Shown here piece by piece: positions 1 to 15,000 of a stretch of 64,000 bases of DNA. Numbering within the stretch: position 1 is the first letter of the stretch; every line of letters begins with the position of its first letter. The stretch is taken from the NCBI GenBank assembly GCA_018825965.1, contig JAHKAA010000035.1, positions 37,769 through 101,768 on the forward strand, read 5' to 3'. Origin of the DNA: Gammaproteobacteria bacterium (GTDB taxonomy: Bacteria > Pseudomonadota > Gammaproteobacteria > Enterobacterales > Alteromonadaceae). The notes under the pieces were generated by a model. The model saw nothing but the letters and a program-made list of their open reading frames with translations, did no database searches and was not told the origin of the DNA. The position numbers and the translations under genes were made by a program.

Positions 1-784
<784 letters not shown>

Positions 785-1423
785 CTATGAATGGGTTGGG
801 GCAATAGTGTGTAAAACGGATTTGGCTTCATTAAGCAAAGCTTTACGTTTGAATATAAAATGCAAACGACTACCACCGGACTGACGCCATAACACCACAG
901 CGCGGATAGCCGCCAATAACAAAGCTCTGACTTTATGCTGTACCAGCGGCTGCTTTAAAAGCTCTGGCTGACCAGCGACCTGAATTCTTGTGCCTAAAGA
1001 GCTGATGCATTCGACATAAATATCAGCCAGATTGGCAATGATGTTTTCGTCGGTAATAGCAAAATGCTGCAGTTGCTGCTCTAAACGGGATAAACGTTTG
1101 CCCAGGTTATCCAGATTATCGCGGTTTTTACTTAGCTTACGCTCCAGCGCTATTGCAGAGACCACATAACGGGTCAGTTCCACATCTTTGCGCTGATTGT
1201 CACCTAACTGATCCATCAGACACTGATAACCTGCCTTCAGGTTCGCCACATCTTTGCCATAAATATCCAAAGGTTCAGCCGGAGATAAATTGGCGATACT
1301 GGCTAAACAGAGTTGCAAATCGGCCAGCGCCACATCGTTAGTGCGGGTGACTTGTTGTAAAAGCATAAGTGCCTGGCACATACCTGCCAGCGCTAAGGTT
1401 TGAGTCTGAATACTGTGTTGCAT
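785..1423 (-). CDS. hflD: High frequency lysogenization protein HflD homologue
   Basis: A 212-residue, mostly helical protein without signal peptide or obvious catalytic motif. Its length, its position between mnmA and purB and its sequence (for example the N-terminal LALAGMCQAL stretch) match HflD. In E. coli this membrane-associated protein is known for binding phage lambda CII and affecting lysogeny; its normal cellular role is unclear. Only 3 bp separate it from mnmA, so the two are very likely cotranscribed and translationally coupled. The call leans on synteny as well as sequence. Confidence 0.9.
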   Translation of the reverse strand: MQHSIQTQTLALAGMCQALMLLQQVTRTNDVALADLQLCLASIANLSPAEPLDIYGKDVANLKAGYQCLMDQLGDNQRKDVELTRYVVSAIALERKLSKNRDNLDNLGKRLSRLEQQLQHFAITDENIIANLADIYVECISSLGTRIQVAGQPELLKQPLVQHKVRALLLAAIRAVVLWRQSGGSRLHFIFKRKALLNEAKSVLHTIAPTHS

Positions 1424-1426
1424 AAG

Positions 1427-2527
1427 TTAGTGTATGGCCGAATTAATAATGCCACCACCCAAACAAATCTCGTCGCTGTAAAACACAGCAGACTGACCCG
1501 GGGTCACGGCTTTTTGAGGCTGATCAAATACCACAACCACAGTGCCGTCCGGCATAGGGGTCAGGGTGCATGGAATATCGGTCTGACGATAACGGGTTTT
1601 GACTGTGCAACGAAGTGCTTGCTGTGGGCCAGTGCGGTCGACCCAGTGCAATTGGTTCGCTACTAAACCTTTGGAAAACATACTTGGATGATCGTGGCCC
1701 TGAGCGACAATAAGGCGGTTATTGATCAAGTCTTTCGACACCACATACCAGGGCTGATCATCGCCATCTTTTAAGCCGCCAATACGTAAACCTTTACGCT
1801 GGCCTAAAGTGTGATACATCAGGCCATCGTGCTGACCAATTTTATCGCCCTCTACTGTGTAAATATCACCAGGCTGGGCTGGCAGATACTTTTGCAGGAA
1901 ATCTTTAAATTTGCGCTCACCGATAAAACAAATGCCTGTACTGTCTTTTTTATCGTGCGTAATTAAACCTTGCTCTTCGGCAATAGCCCGTACCAGAGGT
2001 TTTTCCAGATGACCCACAGGGAACAGAGTTTGCGCCACATGTTCTTCGCCTATGGTGTAGAGGAAATAACTCTGATCTTTATTGGTATCCAGTCCACGCA
2101 ATAATTGCCAGTGGCCGTCCACTTCGCGGCGCTGTACATAATGCCCTGTGGCTATATAGTCGGCACCCAAAGCTTCGGCGGCAAATTCAAGGAAAGCTTT
2201 AAACTTAATTTCCTTGTTGCACATAATATCCGGGTTTGGCGTGCGGCCTGCTTTGTATTCAGCGAGGAAATATTCAAATACATTGTCCCAGTACTCAGCA
2301 GCAAAGTTGACTTTATGCAGCTTGATCCCCAGCTTGTCACAGACCGCCTGTGCATCTTTTAGGTCTTCTGCAGCAGCGCAGTATTCGCTGTCGTCATCTT
2401 CTTCCCAGTTTTTCATAAACAGGCCTTCGACCTGATAACCTTGCTGGATCAAAAGATAAGCGGACACTGAAGAATCCACACCGCCGGACATACCGACAAT
2501 GACTTTTTTGCTGCTGTTATCTGACAT
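1427..2527 (-). CDS. mnmA: tRNA-specific 2-thiouridylase MnmA
   Basis: MnmA adds sulfur to C2 of the wobble uridine of tRNA-Lys, -Glu and -Gln, using ATP and sulfur passed on from IscS through the Tus relay. The 366-residue length is normal. The ATP-binding PP-loop SGGVDSS lies near residues 14-20. The two catalytic cysteines are visible at C103 (in NPDIMCNKE) and C200 (in [10 protein letters not shown]). Together with the TGHY and GQRKGL motifs this leaves no real alternative. It is the second gene of the nudJ-mnmA-hflD-purB group. Confidence 0.97.
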   Translation of the reverse strand: MSDNSSKKVIVGMSGGVDSSVSAYLLIQQGYQVEGLFMKNWEEDDDSEYCAAAEDLKDAQAVCDKLGIKLHKVNFAAEYWDNVFEYFLAEYKAGRTPNPDIMCNKEIKFKAFLEFAAEALGADYIATGHYVQRREVDGHWQLLRGLDTNKDQSYFLYTIGEEHVAQTLFPVGHLEKPLVRAIAEEQGLITHDKKDSTGICFIGERKFKDFLQKYLPAQPGDIYTVEGDKIGQHDGLMYHTLGQRKGLRIGGLKDGDDQPWYVVSKDLINNRLIVAQGHDHPSMFSKGLVANQLHWVDRTGPQQALRCTVKTRYRQTDIPCTLTPMPDGTVVVVFDQPQKAVTPGQSAVFYSDEICLGGGIINSAIH

Positions 2528-2627
2528 TACACCGCACTTTTTACTGGCTGGATGGGGACGGGCGCGGATTATAGCACCAAATTCTTTGCCAAAAAATGTT
2601 AATAAGCCGGAATATGCGACAGTGTTT

Positions 2628-3095
2628 CTAATCTGAATGGATGATCGGGTTTTTAATCTGACTCAGTGGCAGCCACTGCTTTTGCTCAAACTGGGTGATG
2701 GCGTCCAGCACCAATTGGCTGCGCGGCGGTAAAGTATGAGTTTTTAATTCAGCAAAATTTAGCCAGTGCAAGGCCCTAATATCATCGTCTTGTGGCTGAT
2801 ACTGTGTCGGTAATTCGGTGGGGGTAAAGACAAAATTCACCCGCACATAAAAATGCCCATTGGCGGCTTTAAGCTGAGATATGCCAAGCCAGGCATCAGG
2901 TTCTAAGCTCAGGCCTGTTTCTTCCTGTAATTCCCTTTTCACAGCACTGATTAAATCTTCATTCTCTTCGACATGACCAGCAGGCTGATTCAAAACAAGG
3001 CGGCCTGAGACTTTGTCTTTTTCTTCCACCAGTAAATAACGGCCCTGAAAATACAACACGGCGGCGACAGTTAAATGCAATAAAGGACGGGACAT
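2628..3095 (-). CDS. nudJ: NUDIX phosphatase NudJ-like
   Basis: A 155-residue NUDIX hydrolase. The box G-x5-E-x7-REL-QEE-TGL is intact ([17 protein letters not shown] then QEETGL), giving the Mg-binding glutamates needed to cleave a nucleoside diphosphate linked to another group. E. coli NudJ acts on hydroxymethylpyrimidine pyrophosphate and nucleoside di/triphosphates; the substrate here is inferred by orthology. A longer reading frame exists upstream, but the start at 3095 gives the usual NudJ N-terminus ([14 protein letters not shown]) and has a GGAG ribosome binding site 6 bp upstream. It leads the gene group running to purB. Confidence 0.9.
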   Translation of the reverse strand: MSRPLLHLTVAAVLYFQGRYLLVEEKDKVSGRLVLNQPAGHVEENEDLISAVKRELQEETGLSLEPDAWLGISQLKAANGHFYVRVNFVFTPTELPTQYQPQDDDIRALHWLNFAELKTHTLPPRSQLVLDAITQFEQKQWLPLSQIKNPIIHSD

Positions 3096-5682
<2,587 letters not shown>

Positions 5683-5688
5683 TTCACC

Positions 5689-5766
5689 GTAGGGGCGGGG
5701 CTTGCCCCGCCCGTCTAAAGATACCGCGGTGCTTATGGACGGGCCGGGACAAGCCGCGGCCCCTAC
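5689..5766. repeat. REP-like palindromic intergenic element
   Basis: A 78-bp GC-rich element directly after icd. Its outer ends form an inverted repeat (GTAGGGGC at 5689 and GCCCCTAC ending at 5766). The left half holds a perfect hairpin (GGGCGGGG-CTTG-CCCCGCCC), and the right half is an imperfect complement of it (GACGGGC...). This two-arm layout is typical of REP/BIME or small MITE-like repeats dispersed between bacterial genes. Only one copy is seen here. It may also end or stabilise the icd transcript. Confidence 0.65.
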
Positions 5767-5807
5767 GAACCCCTTGTATCGAATTTTGATTAATTGAGGG
5801 AAAAGAA

Positions 5808-5831
5808 AAATGCCGGCTTTAGCCGGCATTT
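5808..5831 (-). terminator. Rho-independent terminator of cspD
   Basis: A 9-bp perfect stem ATGCCGGCT/AGCCGGCAT with a 2-base TT centre, extended by A-T pairs. Read on the minus strand it is followed by a T-rich run (TTTTTCTTTT) and lies about 25 bp past the cspD stop, so it is best read as the cspD terminator. The weak T run on the plus side may also help end icd readthrough. Confidence 0.8.
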
Positions 5832-5857
5832 CATATGGATATGTGAGCTTCAGGTGG

Positions 5858-6079
5858 TTATTCAGGCTTCTCGCCATCTGGCAGTGCTATATTTACTGCA
5901 TGTAAACCTTTTGGGCCCTCAGACAGGTCAAATACCACGTCCTGGCCGGCCTTCAGCGTACGGTAGCCATCCATGTTAATGGTTGAATAATGGGCGAAAA
6001 TGTCTTCGTCACGACCATCTTCACGAATAAACCCAAATCCTTTGGCATTATTGAACCATTTCACTTTACCGGTAGCCAT
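5858..6079 (-). CDS. cspD: Cold-shock domain protein CspD
   Basis: A 73-residue single cold-shock (OB-fold) domain protein. RNP1-like KGFGFI and RNP2-like DIFAHYSTI motifs, which bind single-stranded nucleic acid through aromatic residues, are both present. CspD in E. coli is induced in stationary phase and inhibits DNA replication; that role is carried over by orthology. The gene lies divergent from clpS-clpA, the arrangement found in E. coli, which separates it from the cspA-type paralogues. Confidence 0.93.
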   Translation of the reverse strand: MATGKVKWFNNAKGFGFIREDGRDEDIFAHYSTINMDGYRTLKAGQDVVFDLSEGPKGLHAVNIALPDGEKPE

Positions 6080-6334
6080 ACTACTTCCTTCTCTAAGTTA
6101 GCTAAATTCTGTATTCTAAGGCGGAGTAACAGGGAGCTGCAGGCAGACTCCACCATTTACTGTAGATAATTTGTGCAACTAGTCAAGTTTTTTGCAGACT
6201 TGTAAACAGAGGTTGCAGGTACTATCTATAAGGTAAGGGATACAAAGTGGCCGCAAAGCCTGTAGTGGCTTTAGGTCCGGCAAAAAAATACATCAATGCA
6301 ATTTTGATGCTTTGAACAGGCGTGGCTATAGTTT

Positions 6335-6655
6335 ATGAGCGGTTATAAAGAAAACAACGTAACAGATCACGGAGTGGTGGAGAAAACCCGGCAACAGGTG
6401 AAACCCCCTTCCATGTATAAAGTGATACTCCACAACGATGACTATACTCCAATGGATTTTGTCATAGATGTGTTAACCCGGTTTTTTAATATGCAATATG
6501 AAAAAGCCAGTGAAATTATGTTGAAGGTACACAATGAAGGTATGGCGGTTTGTGGTGTGTTCACAGCCGAGGTAGCGGAGACCAAAGTTCAGCAAGTGTC
6601 CATTTATGCGAAAGAGCACGAACATCCATTGTTATGCACTATGGAACGGGCCTAA
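6335..6655 (+). CDS. clpS: ATP-dependent Clp protease adaptor ClpS
   Basis: ClpS binds proteins with destabilising N-terminal residues (N-end rule) and hands them to ClpAP. The 106-residue length is normal. After a flexible N-terminal tail comes the core, with the [11 protein letters not shown] segment that forms part of the N-degron pocket. ClpA follows 48 bp downstream. The substrate supply may include proteins tagged by Ate, which is encoded about 2.7 kb away in this same window. Confidence 0.96.
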   Translation: MSGYKENNVTDHGVVEKTRQQVKPPSMYKVILHNDDYTPMDFVIDVLTRFFNMQYEKASEIMLKVHNEGMAVCGVFTAEVAETKVQQVSIYAKEHEHPLLCTMERA

Positions 6656-6703
6656 CGCCAAACAACTGCTGTAGTAACTCAGGTGGATTAGGAGTGATGT
6701 TGT

Positions 6704-8959
6704 ATGTTGAACAAAGATCTTGAGTTAACCTTAAATCTGGCGTTTCGGTTTGCGCGGGAAAAACGTCATGAGTACATGACGGTGGAACATTTATTATTAG
6801 CTTTATTGGATAACCCGGCGGCTGGTGAGGCTCTGAAGTCTTGCGGTGCCAATATAGACCGCCTGCGGCTTGACCTGTCGCATTTTATCGATTCAACAAC
6901 CCCTCTGTTGCCGGAAAATGACGCAGACCGCGACACGCAGCCTACGCTCGGATTTCAGCGTGTATTGCAACGTGCTGTGTTTCATGTGCAGTCCTCAGGT
7001 AAATCTGAGGTCACTGGGGCTAACGTACTGGTTGCTATTTTTAGTGAGCAGGAATCTCAGGCTGTGTATTTGCTGAAAAAAATCGACATCAGCCGCCTGG
7101 ATATCGTCAACTATATTTCTCATGGCGTGATCAAAACCGAAAAAATCGAGCATCAGGACGAGCAGCAAGATGAAAACGGTGATGTGCAGATTGAAGAAAA
7201 CAAATACCTTGAAAGCTTTACGGCAAACCTGAATATTCTGGCGAAAAACGGCCAGATCGATCCATTGGTTGGCCGGGATATGGAGCTGGAGCGTACTATT
7301 CAGGTGTTATGCCGCCGTAAGAAAAACAATCCGTTATTGGTCGGTGAAGCTGGGGTGGGGAAAACCGCTATTGCCGAAGGTCTGGCCTATCGCATCGTCA
7401 ATAACCAGGTGCCTGAAGTCATTGCCAATGCCACCATTTATTCACTGGATATGGGCTCCTTGCTGGCCGGTACTAAGTACCGCGGTGATTTTGAAAAACG
7501 CTTAAAATCTTTGCTGAAAGAAATCGAAAACGAAAAAGATGCAGTGCTGTTTATCGATGAAATTCATACGGTTATTGGTGCCGGCGCTGCCTCAGGTGGT
7601 GTGATGGACGCCTCCAATCTGATTAAACCGCTGTTATCCAGTGGTCGTTTACGTTGCATAGGTTCTACCACTTATCAGGAATTTAAAAACATCTTTGAAA
7701 AAGATACAGCGCTGGTGCGCCGTTTCCAGAAAATTGATGTGGTGGAACCCAGCGTCGATGACACCACGCAAATTCTGCAGGGCTTAAAAGAGCGCTACGA
7801 AGCTCACCATGGTGTGCGTTATACCCAAAAAGCACTGCGTGCTGCCGCTGAGTTATCGGCTAAATACATCAATGAGCGGCATTTGCCGGATAAAGCCATA
7901 GATGTGATTGACGAAGCCGGCGCCAGTCAGCGTTTGCTGCCTGTATCCAAGCGGAAAAAAGTGATTAATGTGCCGGAAATTGAACACATTATTGCCAAAA
8001 TGGCGCGTATTCCTGAAAAGTCAGTGTCGGCCTCTGATAAAGATGTGTTGGCGAACTTAGACCGTAACCTGAAAATGGTGGTCTTTGGTCAGGATGAACC
8101 TATTGAGGTGTTAACGTCGGCTATCCGTTTATCCCGCTCTGGTTTGGGTAATGAGGAAAAGCCTATAGGTAACTTCTTATTTGCAGGCCCAACTGGGGTT
8201 GGTAAAACCGAAGTCACCAAGCAGCTGGCGAAAATTATGGGCGTAGAGCTGCTGCGGTTTGATATGTCTGAGTATATGGAACGTCATGCCGTCAGTCGTT
8301 TAATTGGTGCGCCGCCTGGTTATGTGGGTTTTGATCAGGGCGGTTTGCTGACTGATGCGGTATCAAAACATCCGTATTCTGTCGTGCTTTTAGATGAAAT
8401 CGAAAAAGCGCACTCCGACATCTACAACATTTTGTTGCAGGTGATGGATCACGGTACTTTAACCGACAACAGCGGCCGTAAAGTCGATTTCCGTAATGTG
8501 ATTCTGGTGATGACTACGAACGCTGGTGTGCAGGAGACTGTGCGTAAAACTATCGGCTTTAAACAGCAGGATCACAGCCACGATGCGTTAGCCGAAATTA
8601 ACCGCACTTTTAGTCCTGAGTTCAGAAACCGTCTGGATGGCATTATTTGGTTTAAACATTTATCCCGCGACATTATCCTGCAAATTGTTGACAAGTTTGT
8701 CTGCGACTTACAGGTGCAGCTGGATAAAAAACAAGTATCGATGGAACTCAGTGGTGTGGCCCGTCAATGGCTGGCGGACAAAGGTTACGATCAGGCGATG
8801 GGTGCCCGTCCTATGGCACGGGTGATCCAGGAGCAACTGAAAAAACCTCTGGCCAACGAAATTCTGTTCGGACGACTGGCGCACGGCGGTGATGTACGAA
8901 TTGACTTGAAAGGCGACGAGCTGGAGTTTGATTACAACGAAGAAGAAGCCTTGGTATAA
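6704..8959 (+). CDS. clpA: ATP-dependent Clp protease ATP-binding subunit ClpA
   Basis: A 751-residue AAA+ unfoldase that feeds substrates to the ClpP peptidase. The N-terminal ClpN repeats (residues about 1-145) bind ClpS. Two ATPase modules follow, with Walker A motifs GEAGVGKT at 214-221 and GPTGVGKT at 495-502. Walker B motifs are LFIDEIHT and VLLDEIEKAH. An IGF-type ClpP loop is visible late in module two (KTIGFKQQ). Lack of the long coiled-coil M domain rules out ClpB. It is the second gene of the clpS-clpA unit and is followed by a terminator. Confidence 0.97.
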   Translation: MLNKDLELTLNLAFRFAREKRHEYMTVEHLLLALLDNPAAGEALKSCGANIDRLRLDLSHFIDSTTPLLPENDADRDTQPTLGFQRVLQRAVFHVQSSGKSEVTGANVLVAIFSEQESQAVYLLKKIDISRLDIVNYISHGVIKTEKIEHQDEQQDENGDVQIEENKYLESFTANLNILAKNGQIDPLVGRDMELERTIQVLCRRKKNNPLLVGEAGVGKTAIAEGLAYRIVNNQVPEVIANATIYSLDMGSLLAGTKYRGDFEKRLKSLLKEIENEKDAVLFIDEIHTVIGAGAASGGVMDASNLIKPLLSSGRLRCIGSTTYQEFKNIFEKDTALVRRFQKIDVVEPSVDDTTQILQGLKERYEAHHGVRYTQKALRAAAELSAKYINERHLPDKAIDVIDEAGASQRLLPVSKRKKVINVPEIEHIIAKMARIPEKSVSASDKDVLANLDRNLKMVVFGQDEPIEVLTSAIRLSRSGLGNEEKPIGNFLFAGPTGVGKTEVTKQLAKIMGVELLRFDMSEYMERHAVSRLIGAPPGYVGFDQGGLLTDAVSKHPYSVVLLDEIEKAHSDIYNILLQVMDHGTLTDNSGRKVDFRNVILVMTTNAGVQETVRKTIGFKQQDHSHDALAEINRTFSPEFRNRLDGIIWFKHLSRDIILQIVDKFVCDLQVQLDKKQVSMELSGVARQWLADKGYDQAMGARPMARVIQEQLKKPLANEILFGRLAHGGDVRIDLKGDELEFDYNEEEALV

Positions 8960-8985
8960 AACTTTTTTACGAACTTAAAATACGA

Positions 8986-9010
8986 AAAAACCCGGCCTGG
9001 CCGGGTTTTT
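8986..9010. terminator. Bidirectional terminator between clpA and infA
   Basis: Stem CCCGGC/GCCGGG with a 3-base loop, flanked by A5 on the left and T5 on the right, so it reads as an intrinsic terminator on both strands. It lies between the convergent ends of clpA and infA and probably serves both. Confidence 0.88.
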
Positions 9011-9062
9011 CTTTATGGAGCATAAAGCAAATAGCGTTAGCGCTATCTGGTTCCGTCAAATC

Positions 9063-9281
<219 letters not shown>

Positions 9282-9376
9282 TCAGCGTGCCAGCCTCTTA
9301 TTAAAATTCATTAGTTCAAAAAACTGCCGCAGATTTTGCCGAAAAAGGGCGGATAAGTAAAGCAACATAGACAGAT

Positions 9377-10090
9377 TTAGCGAAATGAGAGCCATTCTCC
9401 GGCTATAAAGCGTTGTTGTGGTAAAAAATTTGCCTTGTAACTCATTTTTTGACAGTGCTGGATGTAATAACCCAGATAGACAAAACGGATGTTTTCCGTT
9501 TTTGCCAGTTCAATCAAAGCCAATATAGCTAAAGTGCCAAAAGCTAAGCTATGGCCTGTCTGATAAAAAGTGTACACAGCAGACAAAGCATCAGGAGTGC
9601 GGTCGACTACAGTCACAGCCACAAGCTCTTCGCCTATATATTGTTCTAAAAACTGTACTTTCAGCCAACTGGCCTGCCATAAATAACTCATTTGCTCCGG
9701 GCTGGTCGGCGACATGGAGCTGTCGGCATGTTTGCTGTCGATATAGAATTTATACAAGGCATAGTACTTTTCTGTGCAGTTTTCTTTATCACTGAACTCT
9801 GTTAACTGATAACGCCAGCTACTGCGTTTTGCTTTGCTCCAGAGCCTTCGTTGATTACTGTTGAATTGAACCGCAGTGGCCTCCAACCGCACCGACTGAC
9901 ATTGCTGGCAGCCTTCACAGTAGGTGGTATAAATTTGCTCACCACTGCGTCTGAAATTCAGGGTCAGCAGTTGCTGATAAAATTCTGCATCCAAAGGTTC
10001 ATCCGGCAGAGTAAATAATAAACGCTCCTGCCGGTCGGGCAGGTAATTGCATGGCTGTTGCTGGCTCACTCCAAGCTTTAAACCTGACAT
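9377..10090 (-). CDS. bpt: Aspartate/glutamate leucyltransferase (arginyltransferase-like, Bpt/Ate)
   Basis: Transfers leucine from Leu-tRNA onto proteins with N-terminal Asp or Glu, creating substrates for ClpS/ClpAP. The 237-residue protein has the Bpt/ATE layout: an N-terminal cysteine cluster (YCEGCQQCQSVR) and a C-terminal GNAT-like half. A longer frame exists upstream, but the start at 10090 gives the usual N-terminus, has a GGAG site, and sits 1 bp past the aat stop. Bacterial members of this clade are leucyl rather than arginyl transferases; that specificity is by family, not seen directly. Confidence 0.92.
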   Translation of the reverse strand: MSGLKLGVSQQQPCNYLPDRQERLLFTLPDEPLDAEFYQQLLTLNFRRSGEQIYTTYCEGCQQCQSVRLEATAVQFNSNQRRLWSKAKRSSWRYQLTEFSDKENCTEKYYALYKFYIDSKHADSSMSPTSPEQMSYLWQASWLKVQFLEQYIGEELVAVTVVDRTPDALSAVYTFYQTGHSLAFGTLAILALIELAKTENIRFVYLGYYIQHCQKMSYKANFLPQQRFIAGEWLSFR

Positions 10091-10091
10091 C

Positions 10092-10805
10092 TCAAAGCTC
10101 CAGCAAGATATCCTGCACACGCCAGATATCAGCGGGGCAGAGCAGGCTTTTATGATTGGCAAGCAAGGTCAGATAAGTTCTGCGTGACAAAGGTTGTGCT
10201 CCTAACTGCTGTAAAAAAGGATTCATCATCTGACAATCAATATAGCCTGTCGCAAAGGATGACAGATGCTGCTGTAAGGCCACCAACGCAATTTTTGCGG
10301 TATTGGGTAGGGTATTAAACATAGACTCGCCACAAAACAGCTGACCGACCATCACGCCATAACAACCACCCACCAGTTCGCCTTCAGACCAGACTTCAAC
10401 ACTATGGGCATGGCCTTGCTGGTGCAAAGTGATGTAAGCCTGCTGAATGTCGGGTACTATCCAGGTGCCTTGCTGTGAAGCGCGTGGTGCACTGCAGGCA
10501 CGGATCACCGCAGGGAATGCTTTATTGATAGTGATTTGAAAGCTGGAATGGTGCAATAACTTACGCAAAGTGCGGTTGAGTTTTAATACGCCGGGTGTAA
10601 AAATGGCTCGTTGTGACGGACTCCACCACAACAGCGGATCGCCCGGGCTAAACCAGGGGAAAATGCCATTTTGATAGGCTTTTAATAAACGTTGTGGTGA
10701 TAAATCACCACCCATAGCCAATAAGCCGTCCGGTTCAGTCAGAGCCTGACTGACCGGAGGGAATTCAAGCGATGCTTTTGATAATTCGGGTAAATAAATC
10801 ACCAC
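10092..10805 (-). CDS. aat: Leucyl/phenylalanyl-tRNA-protein transferase
   Basis: Adds Leu or Phe from aminoacyl-tRNA to proteins with N-terminal Arg or Lys, making N-degrons read by ClpS. The 237-residue length is normal. Family motifs include YQNGIFPWF near residues 43-51, WWSPSQRAIF, and the central GGCYGVMVGQLFCGESMF. The start is GTG. With bpt directly downstream, the pair forms a small N-degron tagging operon beside clpS-clpA. Confidence 0.96.
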   Translation of the reverse strand: MVIYLPELSKASLEFPPVSQALTEPDGLLAMGGDLSPQRLLKAYQNGIFPWFSPGDPLLWWSPSQRAIFTPGVLKLNRTLRKLLHHSSFQITINKAFPAVIRACSAPRASQQGTWIVPDIQQAYITLHQQGHAHSVEVWSEGELVGGCYGVMVGQLFCGESMFNTLPNTAKIALVALQQHLSSFATGYIDCQMMNPFLQQLGAQPLSRRTYLTLLANHKSLLCPADIWRVQDILLEL

Positions 10806-10831
10806 TATTTACCCTTGAAAGTTCAAAGCTT

Positions 10832-11791
<960 letters not shown>

Positions 11792-12023
11792 TTACTCCGG
11801 CATTTTGTATTCAGTGATCTATTCATTGGATTTGTTAATGGGGCCGATTTTATGGCATTGCAACTGCGAGATAAAGCACAACTGCATTTTTTCAGGTTCA
11901 GACTCTGGCAAGGATCCCGTGCTATGGTATTGTTTGTTTACACCTATTTGTTATTGCTCCTCCGCACATGTTGAAATTGCACTATGCGCTGCCTGCTTTT
12001 TTTCATTCTGGAGGCCTGAATTG

Positions 12024-15000
12024 ATGAGGTTCAGGTGCTGTCATTATGTTCTGTATCTGTGGCTGATAAGCTGCAGCTTTATGCTGTCTGCTCACGTTCA
12101 TTTTACCCGCATTAGTGTGGATGATGGTTTGCCCAATGCCAGCATCTATAAAATACTGCAGGATGATGATGGCTATATCTGGCTTGGGTCGACCAATACT
12201 GGTTTATTACGCTACAACGGTTACGAACTGGAAGCTTTTGATGTGTTACCCGCCTCCGTCAGCGAAAATATGCTGGTGCCTGATATTGATGCCTTGTTGA
12301 TTGATCAGAACCATCAACTCTGGGTGGGCAGTTGGGGCATGGGGCTGAGCAAGGTGAATATCCGCACCGGGCAAATCACACATTATTCCGATCAAGCTGG
12401 CAGTGCCTTGCGCCTTGCCAGCAACTACATTCAAAGTTTATTGGTGGACCAATCCGGAGCCTTATGGATAGGTACGAACAAGGGCCTGCAGCTTTTGTCA
12501 CCTGATGGTTCATTACAAACTATAGGTGCCGAAGGCAGTGCTCAGCCTCTGATCCATCAGCGGATCTGGGCACTGGAACAAAGCGATGATGGCACAGTCT
12601 GGATTGCCACCAGTAACGGCTTGCATCAATGGACGGCAAAAGATGGGCTCAGTGTTGCCTATCAGGCTTTTGGTTCACACAACGTCAACAATGAAATGCG
12701 CACCTTGTTTGCTTATGGTGACAAATTGTGGATCGGCGGGCGCAGTGCTTTGTTTCTGTTTGACCGCGCTTTGTCTGAATTTAGGGCTGTGCCTTTTTAT
12801 GATGATGCAGTCAGTCCTATTATCAATGTGTTGGTCAGCGATCAACAAGGCAATATGTTGGTAGGGACTTTTGATGGCGTCTACAAATTGTCTCTGATCT
12901 CAGGTCAGTTTGAAGCTTTTGGTAACCACCGACAGTTGTTACCCGGTATCAACGTACGTTCTTTATTGGTTGACCGTAGTGGTTTGTTATGGGTTGGCAG
13001 CAGAGAAAAAGGGTTATTCTACGGCAGGCATCAGCCGTCTGCTTTTACTGATCTTAGGGAGTGGGGTGAACAGGCTGCCACTTTAGCTGCTAAACAGCTC
13101 ACAGCTGTTAAAGTGGAAGATGATTTTTTATGGTTAGGCACAGCGGACCAATTTTATCAATTCAACAGAAGCACAGGCAAAGTTAAGGTTTTTGCTATGC
13201 CGGCACGGGTTAATGCGATCACCAGAAGCAGTCAAGGCGAGCTCTATCTTGGCTCAGATAATGGGTTGTGGTTATTTGATGAAAAAAATCAACAATTGCG
13301 ACAGCTGGATTCAGGGCAAAGGCTCAATAGCACTCTGTGGCAAAATGTGCGGGATCTGATCAGCTTACCAGACGGCAGTTTATGGCTGGGTTTATGGCAA
13401 AATGGCCTGATGCGCTGGGATCCGGCAGGCAATCACCAGCAATGGCTCCGGGATATGGCGCAGCAGAAAGTAGGGGATGCTGTGCAGGTGGTGCAGCACA
13501 TTCAGGGACAACTTTGGCTCGGAACCCGCTATTCAGGCGCTTTTCTGCTGAACCCGGGCACTGGCCAATTACAGGCTTTGGCTGAGTGGTTGCCTGTTCA
13601 ACAAGCTTTAGATATTCAGTGCATAGCACCTGGTCCGGATAATACGGTATTGATTTGCAGCAGAAGTGGTTTGTTAAGTCTGGATCCGGAAAATCGCATC
13701 GTGTCGGTGCTGGTAGAAGCGGCCAAACTGCCGGGCACTGAATTACTGGGGGCTTACACAGATAAACAAAACAATATCTGGTTGTTATCGGCTTATGGTT
13801 TAACCTTAAAACCTTACCAGAAAGAGCGCTTAACTACCTTTACAGAACAAGACGGCCTTAATAGTAAAGAAATGATTTTCAAAGCCTTTTCGGTATCCAA
13901 ACGCGACAACTTGTATCTGGGTACTGCCGGAGGCTTAGCTATAGTCAACGCCGGACGACTCTGGCTGAATCATCACAAAGCCAACACCCGTATTTCAGCC
14001 ATTTGGATTGACCAAAAAAAGCTGAAAGCCGGCATTATGCAAGGACCATGGTCGCATATCGAATTAAAACCCGGTGAAAGTATTAGTCTGGAGCTGGCCA
14101 GCCTCGATTTCCACGACCCCAAACGCAACCAGTTTATTTATCAACTCGAAGGGGTAGATAACAGCTGGCAACACAATACCGGCTACACCAAAGTGAATTA
14201 CAGCCAGTTGGAGCCAGGCAGTTATAAGTTTAAAGTGCTGGGATCAAACCAGCATGGCTTATTTACCGATAAAGCTCAGACGCTGACTATCGAAGTTTTG
14301 CCTTTATGGTGGCAGCGCGGCTGGGTGATCACAGGCCTTGCACTGCTTTTATTGTTATTGCTGTTGGCTGGTCATGGCTACAGGCTGAGGCATATGCGAC
14401 AAATTAATAAGTTGTTGCAGCAGTCAGTACAGGAAAGGGCCAATAATCAAACTGTATTGGAGGCTATGGTCGAGGAGCGTACTAAAGCCTTGCAGGACAG
14501 CACTGCCACTTTGTCTCTGCGTTCACGACAGCTGGAGCTGAGTTTGTCGCAACTGGCCGCAAATAACAAAGAACTTAAACGGTTGAATCATTTAAAAGAT
14601 GAGTTTATCTCTACGGTCAGCCATGAATTACGTACCCCTTTAACTTCTATTCGTGGTGCGGTCGGATTACTTGCCAGTAAAGCTGTGGATCAGGATTCAG
14701 GGCATTACCAGCAATTACTGCACACCGCCCTGGGGAACAGTGAACGATTATCGCAGTTGATTAACGACTTATTAGATTTGCAAAAGTTTGAATCCGGTAA
14801 CTTTAGTTTGTCTTTTGAAGTGACAGATATGAAGCAGCTTGTACTTCAGGCGCTGGACAGCATTGCGCCTTATGCTGCCAAGTATCAGGTAAGTTTTCAG
14901 GTGAAGCTGGACGACTGTCGGGTGGTTGCTGATCACATCAGACTAAGACAAGTGGTGGATAATTTATTGTCGAATGCCATTAAATTTTCCGGCAGAGGTC

